Below are positions 12,519 through 24,493 of a stretch of 40,000 nucleotides of DNA, piece by piece (the stretch's first letter is position 1; the number at the start of each line of letters is the position of its first letter). Made by a program: the position numbers and the translations under genes. The DNA is from Chrysomallon squamiferum. Lineage: Eukaryota > Mollusca > Gastropoda > Neomphalida > Peltospiridae. Under the pieces are notes generated by a model. The model made no database searches. It saw only the letters and a list, made by a program, of their open reading frames with translations, and had not been told where the DNA came from. Where the stretch lies: positions 4,070,610 to 4,110,609 of the forward strand of contig CM022674.1 of NCBI GenBank assembly GCA_012295275.1, given 5' to 3'.

Positions 12519-13200
12519 AGAAGTAGTAGCAGCAGTGGTAGTAGTAGTAGTAGGTGTAACGGTAGTATTAGCAGTAGCAAGCTAAACGCAACAGAATAGA
12601 ATGGTAGCAGCAGTAACATCAGCAGTGGTAATAGTTGCATCAGTAGCAGCATTTTGTATTAGTAATAGTAGTAGTAATAATTGCTGTGGTGGTGATAACA
12701 ATAGAAGTGATGGTTTGTGGGTATAATAGTAGAAGTTGGAACATCAGTACTTTCACTAGTAAAATGCTTCTTCTTCTTCTTCTTTTTTGTTTTCCTCCTA
12801 AATTACAACGTGTTTAAATTAAATTCAGGCGAACGAAATCATGTCCGTTACGAAAACAGATGTTTCTGAATTACTGTTTGTTGCTAATTCGTGTTTGAAG
12901 ACGTTTTCTTTTTTTTTTTTTTTTTTTTTCTTGCCGGCGAAAAGGAACGATCCGTTACATATAGCAACATACATACTTACATGCTTTGTCATGATCATGT
13001 GACTCCTTCTTTTTTTTTTCTTTATTTGTGTAGCCAATGACAGCAGCCATAAGATATACCCGGATATTTTATATATCATTCTTTAACGTGCATTCACCTA
13101 CACTTGTTTGGCTGGTCTCGTATGAACTAGATCGAGGACACTAAAAAATAAAAGATAAAAAAATAAAATAAAATAAAATAATAATTAAAAAAAAAAAAAA
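12519..13200. other. Spacer upstream of the ependymin-related gene
   Basis: A degenerate GTA/GCA trinucleotide stretch covers about 12520-12720. Beyond it is AT-rich sequence with T tracts at 12908-12930 and 13010-13020, and A-rich sequence of about 58 bp (13143-13200) running right up to the start codon. No TATA box is convincing. Any 5' untranslated exon cannot be placed. Confidence 0.5.
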
Positions 13201-13493
13201 ATGTCGATTTCCTGGTTCGTGCTGTTGTCTTGTCTCGTTGCCATAGCAAAAGCTCAGGATTTCGATGGAGGCAAGTGCCAGATTAAACCGTGCTGTGTAC
13301 CTAAAAAATGGGAAGGTTACCAAGCCCCTATGGGGGGTGTTGTAATCCATGGTCGCCCCGGCATGGTTGCGGTAAGTTAATGTTTAATAACTGTATTGAA
13401 GGTATATATATATATAAAATAAAATAAATAAAATTAAATTAAAATTAAAAGATAAAAATCTATCTAAAACAATATTTCAAACATACGAATATA

Positions 13494-13528
<35 letters not shown>

Positions 13529-13950
13529 CACACACATGTGCCGACAGATCATTTCTAAATTTAGATATATTTTCAAATAAACAGTTGTGTGTATTAGTTT
13601 ATAATTTAAAACGTTTCTTTTATAATAAATTGAAAAGAAGAAGAAGAAAAGAAGAAGAAGAAGACGACGAAGAATAAAAGATCTAAATATGCTTATTGTT
13701 ATTTATTTGTTTCTTGGTGAAAAATAAAACCAAGGTAGTTCTTATATATAAACGCCATTATAGTTCGTTTTTAGGTAACGCAGATCAAAAACGAAAAACA
13801 ATCTCCATTACATGGAAATGTAGAAAATGTATTTAATTATTTCTTATCAAAAGTCGTAAACCTTGAAATAAAACGTAGCATTGTCGATTAACAGTGTCAA
13901 AACGAAGAGGTAGGTGAATTATCTTCCATTTTTATTTTGTTCATTGGTTA

Positions 13951-13995
<45 letters not shown>

Positions 13996-14436
13996 TTAGT
14001 AAATATTTTACATGTTTGTATAAAACGTTCGTTCGTCACGGTCCCGCACTTTTAATTCTTCATTATAAAGCAAAACGACTGTGCAGGAATATCAAATAAA
14101 CAAGTTCAAGGCCACATCAGCTTTTTTTTCCCACTGATATACAAAAAGAAACCAACATGTGACTATGATGGTTGCACAGAATCAGGTCTCGGTTCACGTG
14201 ATTCGCTCCTATATCAATATTCTTTTATTAATGTATTTGACCGAGTGAGTGAGTAAGCGAGTTAAAAATTAAGTTGCTAGTCGGAGCAAATTGTTGACAA
14301 GCTGTCAAGCACCCCTGTGACACTCATGCTCTCTGACACACCCATAGGGTTCGTTTGTCGCATGCGACAAGATGTCGTTTTTACACAAATGGTTGCATGT
14401 TGAAAGATAGTCGGAATTACCGTTCTTCATTCAAAT

Positions 14437-14489
<53 letters not shown>

Positions 14490-15649
14490 CAAATAAACAA
14501 AATCAACAACAAACAAAAAACCTAAATATTTATTTATTTATTTATATTTACTTATGTATTTATACATTTATATTAATTATTTATTTATTTCTGTTATTTA
14601 TTTATTTATAGTTACTTATTTATTTATACATTTATTTTAATTATTTATTTATTCATGTCATCTATTTATTTATATTTACTTATTTATTTATATGAATTAT
14701 TTATTTATTCATTTTATTTAATTATCTTTACTTATTTATTTATACATTTATATTAATTATTTACTTATTCATGTTATTTATTTATTTATTTATTTATGCT
14801 GTTTATCTATTGAAAAGACGTCGAAAGTGTTTCTGTTTGGTTGTTGTGATTTTGATGCTTAATTCAGTCGTTTTAGTTATACTGGTTGTATGACTGAAAC
14901 GTGGGCAATAAATTTGAGGTGTAAGTGCGTATGCGCGCGCATACGCGCAGTCACGCACGTGCACATACTGTAGATAGTAAATACAAATAAAGACAGAAAG
15001 ATAGAAACTAGCAAAGTGCAAAAGATCAAAATCACAGATAGATTGTGATTACAAGAACAAAAATGTGTTCGTGCATGCTTAAGTCGTACGTTTGGAGAAC
15101 AACAACAAGAAGAACATTTAATAAATAAATAAATAAAAAGTAAATAAATACAGAAAGAAAAAGTGAAATAGACTGATTCTGCAAAGTGTGCATGTTTCTA
15201 CGTGCACGTGCAATTAACAAGACTATTTAATTTTTTAACAGGGTATTACAGAAGTGCACTACGATGCCGTTAACAAGATGAAAATGTCAAGGTCAAATAT
15301 GACTCTAGAAGGACATTACGTATCCGTGAAAAGTGTTTTAAAAGACGTAAGTACACTGGCATTAAAGTGCATATCGTCGGTAGTGTCCGGGTATTTCCGT
15401 AAATATTATGGAAGTCTAGTGATTATAATAATATTAATATATTCTGTTTTATTTTATTTTTAATAATAATAATTATTATTTGTTGTGTTTTTTTGGTAAA
15501 AATTGACATTGTTGGCATTTTTCGTTAATTTTCACGAATATTATGGATGTCTTGAAGTGACTGTAATTTTAATTAATTAATTAATATATTTTATTTCTTA
15601 AGTTTATTATTTTATTTTATTTTATTATTTTTGTGAATGCGTGTGTGTA

Positions 15650-15688
<39 letters not shown>

Positions 15689-16036
15689 TTATAATTTCAG
15701 AAAACTTTGTACGTAGTGGACATGTTGAGAAACAAATGCTACAAAAAGAAATGGAGGAGACCTTTTAGAGAAATGTGCATTCCTAGTAAGTATTGTATGT
15801 AAGGATATGCATGCACGTGTGTATGTATGGCAGAATATTTGTGTCTGTATTTGTGTTTGTGTATATAGATGTCAGTGTGTGTTTCTCTGTATGTATGTGT
15901 ACGAAGATGTGCATGTGTATATTATGTACACATGTGTATGTTTAAATAATGTGCTTGTATGTGTGTGTGTGTGTATGCATTATTGTTATTACTATTGCTA
16001 TTTTCGTTATCGTTTCGTTATTATTATTGTTGTTAA

Positions 16037-16070
<34 letters not shown>

Positions 16071-16748
16071 ATTATTGTGGTTGTTGTTGATGTTATTCTT
16101 ATTCTTGTTATTTTAGAAACGGCTAAATGTTCAGGACATTTTTATTACGGCAGTGGAAACAACAAAATTGAAGGTGACACGTACTTCGTCGATGTTCACG
16201 GGCCAAGAAGAACAAATCTCAAAGTTTTCGGTTCTGTGACGAAGAATTGCATTCCACTTGGCGCTGCCTTTTTCGGCAGAATAAGAGGAAGTAAATAACT
16301 TTATTCTTCTTCTTATTATTTTTAAACCTTTATTTTTCCTCTTTCCTTTTTTTTTTTTGTTGTTGTATATATTTGTAGTTACCACTAGAGATACTATTTT
16401 CCTTTATCTTGTTGTTGATGTTGTTGGGGCTTTTGGTTTTTTTTATTTTTATTATTATTGTCGTCATTATCACCATCAACATCATCATTGTGTTATTATT
16501 ATTTTAGGTGATGTTTTCATCTTTGCTGTTATTTTATTGTTGTTGTTGTTGTTGTTGTTCTTATTATTTTTACTGTGATTGTTGTTGTTATTGTTATTTT
16601 ATTATTTTTATTTTATTATTATTATTATTATTTAATTATTTATTTTTATTACTGTTATTATTGTTATTCTTGTTGCTATTATTGTTATTATCACCATCAT
16701 CATTTCCATTATTATTACAGGTTTTGTCATCTTTCTTATTGTTTTATT

Positions 16749-16799
<51 letters not shown>

Positions 16800-16916
16800 T
16801 TTATTGTTATTATAATTATTATTATTTTTGTTGTTGTTATTATTTTAATAACATTTTATTTTTATCATTGGTTCTTTTGTTTTTGTTGATAGGGCTGCTG
16901 GTGGTGTTACCATTTT

Positions 16917-16951
<35 letters not shown>

Positions 16952-17152
16952 CCATCATCATTATTATTAATTTAAATACTCTCTTTTTATATATTTTCAG
17001 TGCCAATAGAAGAAACTGTGGGCTTTTTCAACATCAAAGTTGGGATCAAGGATCCGTCAGTTTTTGATGTTCCCAAGCAGTGCAAGGACGGAACTTTTGA
17101 AATGTTCTCCCCTGAAAGCGAGGCAAAGGAGTATCAGATATTTGGCTTCTGA
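13201..17152 (+). CDS. Ependymin-related secreted protein, five exons
   Basis: Exons are 13201-13371, 15242-15346, 15701-15785, 16117-16290 and 17001-17152. All introns are GT-AG and phases join cleanly to give 228 residues. Residues 1-18 form a signal peptide (hydrophobic core WFVLLSCLVAIA, likely cut after AKA). The mature protein has eight cysteines (26, 31, 32, 105, 118, 125, 165, 206) and one N-glycosylation sequon at Asn76 (NMT). The N-terminal KCQIKPCCVPKKWEGYQ, the CY...W...F block of exon 3 and the GSVTKNCIP block of exon 4 match the ependymin family layout, and length fits that family (about 200-230). Family members are secreted, disulfide-bonded glycoproteins with a hydrophobic ligand pocket; their roles in invertebrates vary. 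The exact subfamily and orthology to vertebrate EPDR1 are not settled. Confidence 0.85.
14355..14370. repeat. 16-bp perfect palindrome in ependymin intron 1
   Basis: TTGTCGCATGCGACAA reads the same on both strands. It sits in a unique-sequence part of the intron (about 14150-14400). No known binding site is assigned. Confidence 0.7.
14548..14800 (+). repeat. 64-bp higher-order repeat hidden in TTTA-rich sequence
   Basis: What looks like plain (TTTA)n has a longer period. The marker TTACTTAT recurs at 14548, 14612, 14676 and 14728, giving spacings of 64, 64 and 52. The words TACATTTATATTAATTA and TTCATGT recur in register, and the third unit lacks about 12 bp. It is a four-copy minisatellite built from a tetranucleotide base. 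Confidence 0.65.
14927..14946. repeat. 20-bp perfect palindrome of alternating purine-pyrimidine
   Basis: GCGTATGCGC is followed by its exact reverse complement. Together with flanking GT and GC dinucleotides this gives over 20 bp of alternating purine and pyrimidine, a sequence type able to adopt Z-DNA or a cruciform. It lies in ependymin intron 1. Confidence 0.75.
16321..16999. repeat. Trinucleotide-rich ependymin intron 4
   Basis: Most of the intron between exons 4 and 5 is (ATT)n, (GTT)n and (CAT)n sequence, with the longest uninterrupted (ATT)n at about 16750-16798 and (CAT)n at about 16919-16950. The apparent open frames here are poly-Ile/Leu/Tyr translations. Confidence 0.75.
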
Positions 17153-17372
17153 AGAGACACAGAAATATGCTTTGTTCACTGTTTCTAGAACATTTTCTTA
17201 AATTTTTTTTTTGCAAAATAGAAATTATCTTTTGTTCAGAGATTTCTGTGATACTAACATATGTAATTTATGTAATTATTGAATAATATGATTATTATTG
17301 ATATTATTATTATTGTTTTTGTTGTTGTTGTTGTTATTATTATTATTATTGTTATTGTTATTATTATTATTA

Positions 17373-17378
17373 AATAAA
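17373..17378 (+). terminator. Candidate poly(A) signal of the ependymin-related gene
   Basis: AATAAA lies 221 bp after the stop codon, within AT-rich 3' sequence. It is the first canonical hexamer downstream of the stop, but many A/T-rich alternatives exist nearby. Confidence 0.35.
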
Positions 17379-17633
17379 GTGTTTAAAATAATTAAAAAAA
17401 ACTACCAACGAAAATTTAAATACCACCCCAAAAAAAAAAAAAAAAAAACAATCCTCCCTGCCAATATTTATGGCATATTGCACATAAATATTTTATGTAA
17501 TTATTATTTGCTGTGCCATAGGTCTATCTGCCTGGAATACAGGAATATTAATACCGATGTCAAATTAAAATATAATCGTAATTGTACTTGGTTTACTATT
17601 TTTATAACACTATTGTTTTTATTTTTGTTATTA

Positions 17634-17680
<47 letters not shown>

Positions 17681-18702
17681 TTTTTTATGTGTTAAAGCTT
17701 TGTTTGTCTGCTTACTATTAACATAAAATGTTTAATCTGTGTTTCTCTTTCATGCTTCAACATTCCAAATCTTAACTAGATTTTTTTTTTTTAGCAGAGA
17801 ATATAATCATGATTTTCAATTTAATTTGTTTCTGTATGCATATTTAAATGCTTTGAAATATAAAAATATTAGTTATTATTATGATTTTTGTTTTAAGAAA
17901 TTTTGCTAACAAAAACGTATTTAACAAATAAATATCTGCCAAATAAAATTTATAAAAAAATAAAATATATTATAAAATAATAAATAAACAAACAAACAAA
18001 CAAACAAAATTAAACAAACAAACAAACAAACAAACAAACAAACAAACATAAATAAATAAATAAACAACAACATATTTTTAGTTTCTTTTCATCTTGGGAT
18101 TTCATGCAAAAGAAAGTATAATATATAAACCGGAAATTAAATTATATCTCTCTGTTAAATGAACGTATTTCAGCTAATTTTTTTTTTTTTTTTTTTTTTA
18201 TTTGCCACCAAACTCCGCCTAAATGTGTAACTGATTCTTAAACATTTCAATTCTTATTATTTTATTATATTTTTATAACAATTGTAATATCTCAATTTTT
18301 AAAATAATTGCAGAATTTGTTTCAACCAAATTATATCAATATGTTTTTTGTAATAAATAAACTTCTGCAAATACTATTTTTTTGTTATTTCATTATTTTG
18401 GTTAGACATGCACACAGATTTATGTTTTTTTTTTTTCCTACGGTTTCTAGGAGGCAAAAAGCACTTTATATATCCGTCTTCATATTAAATACCAGCCAAA
18501 TTATTTTTTCACGAACGACAACCCTTTCATTTTATTAATACTTTATTTTCGTAGACAGTCAAACATCGACAAATACAGTTACTTACACAGTTATTAAGAG
18601 ACAACAGATAGCAGAGGCGATTTATAGTTTAGGTAAGGGGATGGGGTTTGCGAAACAATATGTTAATATTTATCATTTGAAATAATTAATTTTGAACGAT
18701 AT

Positions 18703-18780
<78 letters not shown>

Positions 18781-18895
18781 GCAACCTACTAGGACAGACT
18801 GTTGAGCTGATAATGGAAACTCATCAGTAGATCAGTACAAATGGTCCATACTAATTACATTGTTAGTTTTATTAATTTGTTTTGATTCTTTACAT
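17379..18895. repeat. Intergenic AT-rich sequence with microsatellites
   Basis: This includes (ATT)n at about 17637-17683, (AAAC)n at about 17990-18048, T tracts at about 18178-18200 and (GA)n of about 70 bp at 18709-18778. No gene is seen. The frame at 17298-17726 is largely poly-Leu from (ATT)n and is not coding. Confidence 0.65.
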
Positions 18896-19182
18896 GAGGG
18901 GTGCCCAATACGTCCATCACGAACGATCGACCTGTCGATTCCCAGTGTACTGCTGGTAGATCGAGCTCCATCCAGTGCAGGTCATCTAAGTAAGGTAGTG
19001 ACCATAAATGTATTCAGGTGTATTGTGCCGTGAGCATTCATGCACTGATGCAAGGTGCGCAAACATATTTTGTATATATAAAGTACACTCAGTACATATA
19101 CGAATATTATTTTTCGCATTTTTCGAAACGGGTAGATCATTTTGACCTGGTCATTTTAAAAGTAGCTCGCAAGCAGGGAAAC
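18896..19182. mobile_element. Degenerate DNA-transposon-like remnant
   Basis: The left side reads AGGGGTGCCCAATACGTCCATC and then has several GATCGA/GTAGATCGA words. The right side has GGTAGATCATTTTGACCTGG and AAAGTAGCTCGCAAGC. This arrangement resembles hAT-type non-autonomous elements that start with a GGGGTGCCCAA-like end and carry GTAGATC words at both sides. The expected matching right terminus is missing, so the copy is worn or truncated. The label is recalled, not tested. Confidence 0.3.
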
Positions 19183-20598
19183 TCCCTCCAATGTAATCCA
19201 CACACGCACACACACAACAGTTATGAGTTAATTTAAAAAAAAAATAATAATAATAATTAATTGAATAGGTCTACTATTTATTCTGTAAAAAAATAATATA
19301 TATGAAAATAGTAGTAGTAACAACAACAACAACACAAAAATAGCGCATTTGAATCCATCAGTCTAAACGAGACAACATCGGTAGATTTCGGTCGAAACCG
19401 CAATTTTGCCCGACCCCATGCAGAATTCAAAATGTTAAAGATTCATAAATTATATTACTGCTGTGTCAGTGACAGTATTCATTTATAATATTAAATAAGG
19501 TACGTATTATTTCACCCATATTTGTATTCCATATAAATACCTTAATTATGGATTCTTTTATTGACGCTGTAATTGTTTTGTCTGTAATTACGAAATAGAG
19601 AAAAGGTATTACCGTTCTTTACTTAATATCGTTCTACTACGTAAATCGAATTTAAACATTTATTATATTAAAAATAAATTCATTGAATTAGAAACATATA
19701 TATATATATATATATATAAATCGAATGAAAAGCCAAAATTAAAAGTGAAATTAATGTTCTGTAAATTGAAAACAACAACAACAATAATAATAATAATCAT
19801 GGGATAAAAAAATATTTTATTTGTTCATAAATATATATTCACCTCCCAAATGTAATTGTAAACATTAACAAACTATTTTTATTAAAAAAGATAAAAGAAA
19901 TATGACATTTTTATTTTAAATCCCATTTTCACCTAGCAGAGTTCATTATTTTTATAACAAGATATTTATTAGAATCTAGAATTAATTTTCACATCTGTTT
20001 ATGACAGTTGGCACATTTTTATGGTAATTGGTTAGATGTTTGAGAAATGATCCCTGATGATGTAGCTTAAAAGAGAAAATCTATGTTTTGTACTTCAAGG
20101 CTTTATGAATTAGCAGCATGGGGCCATCTCTGTGTGTTTCAGTAATGTTATTGACAGAAAAACCTTTGAAAAGTTTGATATATCATTTTAGGGTTTCTGT
20201 TTGATAATTAGAAATTAAAATTTGGAAAGAAACACACTCATACACACACACACACACACAGAGTAAGAGAAAAGAAGAAATAAAACAATAAGAAAGGAAA
20301 ATGTAAAACAAAAGAAGCTTTAAAAAATACTAACAAATGTAATAAATAAAATTTTATGAAAAGATAGTGTGTATGTATTTATATATTAGTTTTTTTTTTT
20401 TTTTTTTTTTTAATAATAAAAAATAGATGTCTTGTTACTAAAATACAATAATTTAAAAATATTTATGTTTTATCAGAATTTGGCAGCAACTAACTTCTCT
20501 TTGCTCCCATTAGCCCATTCTGTAATAGGTTGTCCTGCTGCCTTCATTATTTAATTTCCAGTTTAACTCTTTGTTTATTTAAATCTCTTTCCTTACAG
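19183..20598. other. AT-rich intergenic sequence upstream of the MAJIN-like gene
   Basis: This contains short (CA)n, (TA)n and A/T tracts only. No coding signal or promoter element was recognised. A splice acceptor (CCTTACAG, ending 20598) suggests that an untranslated exon lies somewhere upstream, but it cannot be placed. Confidence 0.5.
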
Positions 20599-20604
20599 CA
20601 ACAC

Positions 20605-20632
20605 ATGTAATCATATGAAGGAGTTAAAATGA
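20605..20632 (+). promoter_or_regulatory. Two tiny upstream ORFs before the MAJIN-like start
   Basis: Between the acceptor at 20598 and the chosen start codon there is a start-stop element ATGTAA (20605-20610). It is followed by a five-codon ORF (20615-20632) whose TGA overlaps the main ATG as ATGA. If this stretch is in the mature 5' leader, ribosomes would need to leak past or reinitiate. Confidence 0.45.
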
Positions 20633-22626
20633 GTAGCTTAACATCTTTTGATCTCCACACAGAGGATATTCGACTTATAAAACACCAGAATTGTGTTTAC
20701 AAGGTCAAGGTCATTTGCAATGGCATTCCTGAAGCAGTTACCTCTTCCCTTCAAGTGAGTATCTGAACATTTCTTAAATTTGTCTCTGATGATTTGAATA
20801 TGAATTTCTAGAATAAACTGAAATAATAACAGTAAAAAGAAATTTATAAAGAAAAATATTTGATAAAAAAAAATGTTGTTCCTAGTCTTTTATAGAATAC
20901 AATTAATAACCAAACAATTATTAAAAAAAAAAATTTAAAATAAAATGTTCTTTAAAAAAATAAGAAAAATTATAAAAAAGAAATTTTATAAAAGAAAAAA
21001 AGAAGCATATAATAATGTTCTTGACCTTTTATAAAATAAATATTAACAGACAAATAAAATAATTAAATAACATTGAAAATTGACTTAGAGAACAAGAAAA
21101 GTTAAATAAATAAATAGAAAAATAAAGAATTTGTATAAATTAATAATTTAAAAAAACAAATTCTGAAATATTCCTGACATTTTATAAAACAAAAATAAAC
21201 AAACAGTAAAATAATATAAAGAAAAGAAATTAAAAAAACAAAACAATAAACAATTGTAATAATTAATTTAAAAAGTAATATAACAAATAATTAATTCAAA
21301 AAGTAAAATAAAAGAGAAACACATGCACACATATAAATAAAATTTAGATTAAAAATAAAATAATCATACCTTTTTATTTAATATTTTGTTTTTTACATAA
21401 ATAATTTTTAGTCTGCTGCTGATTTTGAATTGGAACAAATATTCCGAGCTGTTGTTTATGCTGAGGAACGAGGAAAACATTTGTCACTCATCGAAACTAG
21501 CAACTTCTTTGTGTCATTTACAAAACCATTTTGGAAAACGTCTGAAAAACTGGGATTGAAAAAGGATGGCCAACCACTCAACCTCTATCCTCACGTTTTA
21601 GTCTTCAGAGTCTTTCTGAAGGAAGACAGTCCTTTGAAATTAAAAAAGCCTGATGGAGGGGAAGAAAGGAATAACTTAAATGATAATGAAGACGATGGAG
21701 TAGGACATACATCAGCAATTAGAAATTCACTTCCAAAAAATTCAGCGTCTTCTGATAAAAATTCAGTGCCGAAAAATTCAGCTTCTGCTGATACAGATTC
21801 AGTTCGGAAAAATTCAGGATCAAGTCAGAGAAACTCGGTGAGGGGACGCAAAAATTCAGTGTCACACCACAAAAATTCGGCATCAGCTGACAGAAATTCA
21901 GCTTCATGCCATAAAAAGTTAGTTTGTGGCCGTAGAAATTCATTTTGCAGAGAAAACGGTGTTGTATCTCCAGCAAAAAAATCTAAAATATCTAGAGATG
22001 TTTCAGAGTCACCAGGGACTGGTCATCAAACAGAAATGGGTGCTGCACAAAGCAGATTACAAAGATATGTACAGAGAAACCGAACGCTGCATACAACATG
22101 TAGTAAAAGAAAGCAGAATAAATCAAAAATAACTTGTCCTCAAGCTGTCAGGAAATCTCCACGATTTTATCCCGGTGAACAGACAAAATTGACGGAACAG
22201 GTTGGCCCTGATGCTGAAAATATCGAGGACGAGGAAGTGAAAGATGCACACACACCCCATCTGAAATCAAAAATGTCTACGAAACATAAGAAGATTTTGC
22301 CAAATTCTAAATCAAAAGCCCGTCGTTCGAAATCGGTTTCGTCAGTGGAATCGAGAAATAATCAAACAAGAAAGACGAATAAGAATAATTCAAACAGCCA
22401 GTCTAGTAATAACAGTGCTTCAAGGAGCAAGAAAGCTGTTTTTATTTCTCAAGGCGATGGTGATTTGACTGAAGGACAAGGATGTGAAGATAACATCAAA
22501 GTTCAGATGCTCGCAAGGTCCAGTCTGCCAAGAAGAAGTCCCAGACTACATCGACAAAGTTTTGGACTCTGGGGTTTCGTGGAAACTATAGCAACACCAT
22601 TCAAACATCTGATTAAAAGAAAATAA
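20629..22626 (+). CDS. MAJIN-like protein (membrane-anchored junction protein)
   Basis: Coding exons are 20629-20754 and 21412-22626 (phase 0), giving 446 residues. Residues 1 to about 115 form the only folded-looking part. The pattern VYKVKV, then ELEQIFRAVVYAEE, then LIETSNFFVSF, then a Trp-containing KPFWKTSEKLGLK and YPHVLVFRVFL, follows the order seen in the N-terminal domain of MAJIN, which in vertebrates pairs with TERB2 and TERB1 to tether meiotic telomeres to the inner nuclear membrane. Residues about 145-222 carry ten (K/R)NS motifs. Residues about 225-415 are Lys/Arg/Ser/Asn-rich and probably disordered, as expected for a DNA-contacting region. Two KSPR/RSPR motifs occur near 288 and 418. 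The C-terminus is FGLWGFVETIATPFKHLIKRK. No clear membrane-spanning helix is present, unlike mammalian MAJIN. The start ATG (AAAATGA) gives the frame that joins exon 2. Identification is by pattern only. Confidence 0.5.
21719..21955 (+). repeat. Intra-exon repeat encoding (K/R)NS motifs
   Basis: AAAAATTCAG-type words recur every 24-48 bp across about 235 bp of exon 2 and encode a run of KNSASSD-, KNSASAD- and RKNSVS-like units. The repeat stays in frame with no stop, so the array is translated. Units are diverged at the DNA level. Confidence 0.7.
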
Positions 22627-22687
22627 CTTCAACAGATGCTTTCAAAAAATATTAGTTTCAATATGTCATTTTTCTTGGGATTGTAAA

Positions 22688-22915
22688 GTGTATTCATATA
22701 TGTCTGTCTGTATGTTTTTGTTTGTATACAGTTTATTTCTCATGGTGAGTCTGTGTGCTAGTGTGTGCATTTATATGTTTTTGTGCATATATGTATATGT
22801 ATTTGTGTTTAATATTATGTATGTATGTATATGTATGTATGTATGTATTTGTATATTATGTATGTTTGTATGTATGTATGTATGTATGTATGTATGTACA
22901 TATATAGATGGGTGT
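22688..22915 (+). repeat. (TATG)n-rich 3' flank
   Basis: A degenerate TATG/TGTG array directly follows the MAJIN-like stop codon and is probably part of its 3' UTR. The open frames across it are repeat translations. Confidence 0.65.
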
Positions 22916-23103
22916 TGTTAGTCATTTGAATGCTGCTATTTTGTTACTTCACAATCATCATACATACAAGGATCTAAGAGCACTATATTTCATCATAACA
23001 TCAAAAGAACCAAATTCTGAACACATCAGCTGTCCATTTAACTTCTGTCTGTGTCAAAAAGACAGAGCCAAGAAATTTTTTAAACAACTTTCTTTTATTA
23101 TTC

Positions 23104-23109
23104 AATAAA
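23104..23109 (+). terminator. Candidate poly(A) signal of the MAJIN-like gene
   Basis: AATAAA lies 478 bp after the stop codon. This hexamer is not part of a microsatellite, which makes it a fair candidate. Confidence 0.4.
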
Positions 23110-24289
23110 ATTAGATGGCAAAAATCAAAAGAAAAAAAAATTAACTTTGTAATAAGCAGAATATGTTTACATTATTTGTTCTTATTGACAGAAATATCCT
23201 TTAATGCTCAAATAAAATTTAGGAAAAAAGATTGAAAAAAAGACGATAGACTTGTACATTGTGAAGCAAAGTGGCAGAAATGGAAGAAATACACATATAT
23301 GTGGTTAAAAGTTTCATGGATTTTCAACACAAAATATTGTTGTGAAAATAATCAAAAGATTTGTTAAAACAACAATAATATATATTTTTTTTTTTTTTTT
23401 TGTCAGTTTCTTCTTGTCATTGGAATTACTAATTCTACAGTTTTACTTAAGTAATGATAGTTATTATTATTTAATATGTTTAATATTTACTTATGATCTT
23501 AATTCAATAGTCTTTGAATGTTACCAGTTATCCTAAAACATATAAATGTTTGACAATGATCATGTTTACTTGCCAAAAAAAGTTATTCGTGATATATTTT
23601 GCTCTTTTCAGATATTGTTTTATGTTATTTACTGTTACATTTTATCAATAGAAAATAATATCTTTGACGGCAATTAATGTAACTATAAGATTCACACGTT
23701 TGTTTTGCTTTTTAAGAGTTATTGTTGTTGTTCTTATTATTAATTTATTATTCTTATGTCTTCTAATCATATTGACAAAATATACAATTTTGCACCAGTT
23801 TTTTTTTTTCAGTTTCTAAAATTGTTATTGGTTTAATATTATTGGAAGGAATTCCCCACACTTCACTGTTTGGCCATTGTGGTGGTCAGTTTAGAAAATG
23901 CTAAAGTGTGTTTGGCCAGTGAAGTAAGTCCCAGTGAAATGTGATGAAAAGGTCCTATGCCAAAATAGTTAATGTATTCTTCTAGATGTTGTGATAAGAA
24001 CATTCAGTGCCTTTTATTCCAAGTCAAAAAGGAGATTTAAAATTTTTAAAAATCCTACTTTTAATGCTTATGTATAATCTAAATGAATATAATATATATT
24101 AAAGAAGAAAAAATAAAACTTCTAATGAGAAAAGAATATGTAATATATTAATATTTAGGCATGTATAATCTTTTTTATGTCTGAGGTTTATTACATAACT
24201 AATAAATACATTTCAAAGAATGTCAGTTGTTTTCAAGTTTGATTGTTCAGTAAATGCAGTTTATTGTATGTTGAGGCAGGGGTCAGATG

Positions 24290-24331
<42 letters not shown>

Positions 24332-24452
24332 TTTATTTTTATCACAAGCAAAAAATAGTTTTAACATTTAAGACCAAAGTTAATGTGATTGTTTCCAGTT
24401 GTTGGTTTTTAATTATACATGTACTTACATTCTACATTAATATGTAGATGAG

Positions 24453-24493
<41 letters not shown>

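Noticed and set aside
15807-16298. 163-codon frame upstream of and across ependymin exon 4
   Set aside because: Only the part from 16117 is exon; the rest is intronic GT- and ATT-rich repeat.
16575-16889. Poly-Ile/Tyr frames
   Set aside because: These are translations of (ATT)n within ependymin intron 4.
17298-17726. 142-codon Leu-rich frame, possibly a membrane protein
   Set aside because: The leucine runs come from (ATT)n-type tracts on both sides of AT-rich 3' sequence; no conserved features.
21719-21976. 85-codon minus-strand frame with repeated NF motifs
   Set aside because: It is the antisense shadow of the (K/R)NS repeat in the MAJIN-like exon.
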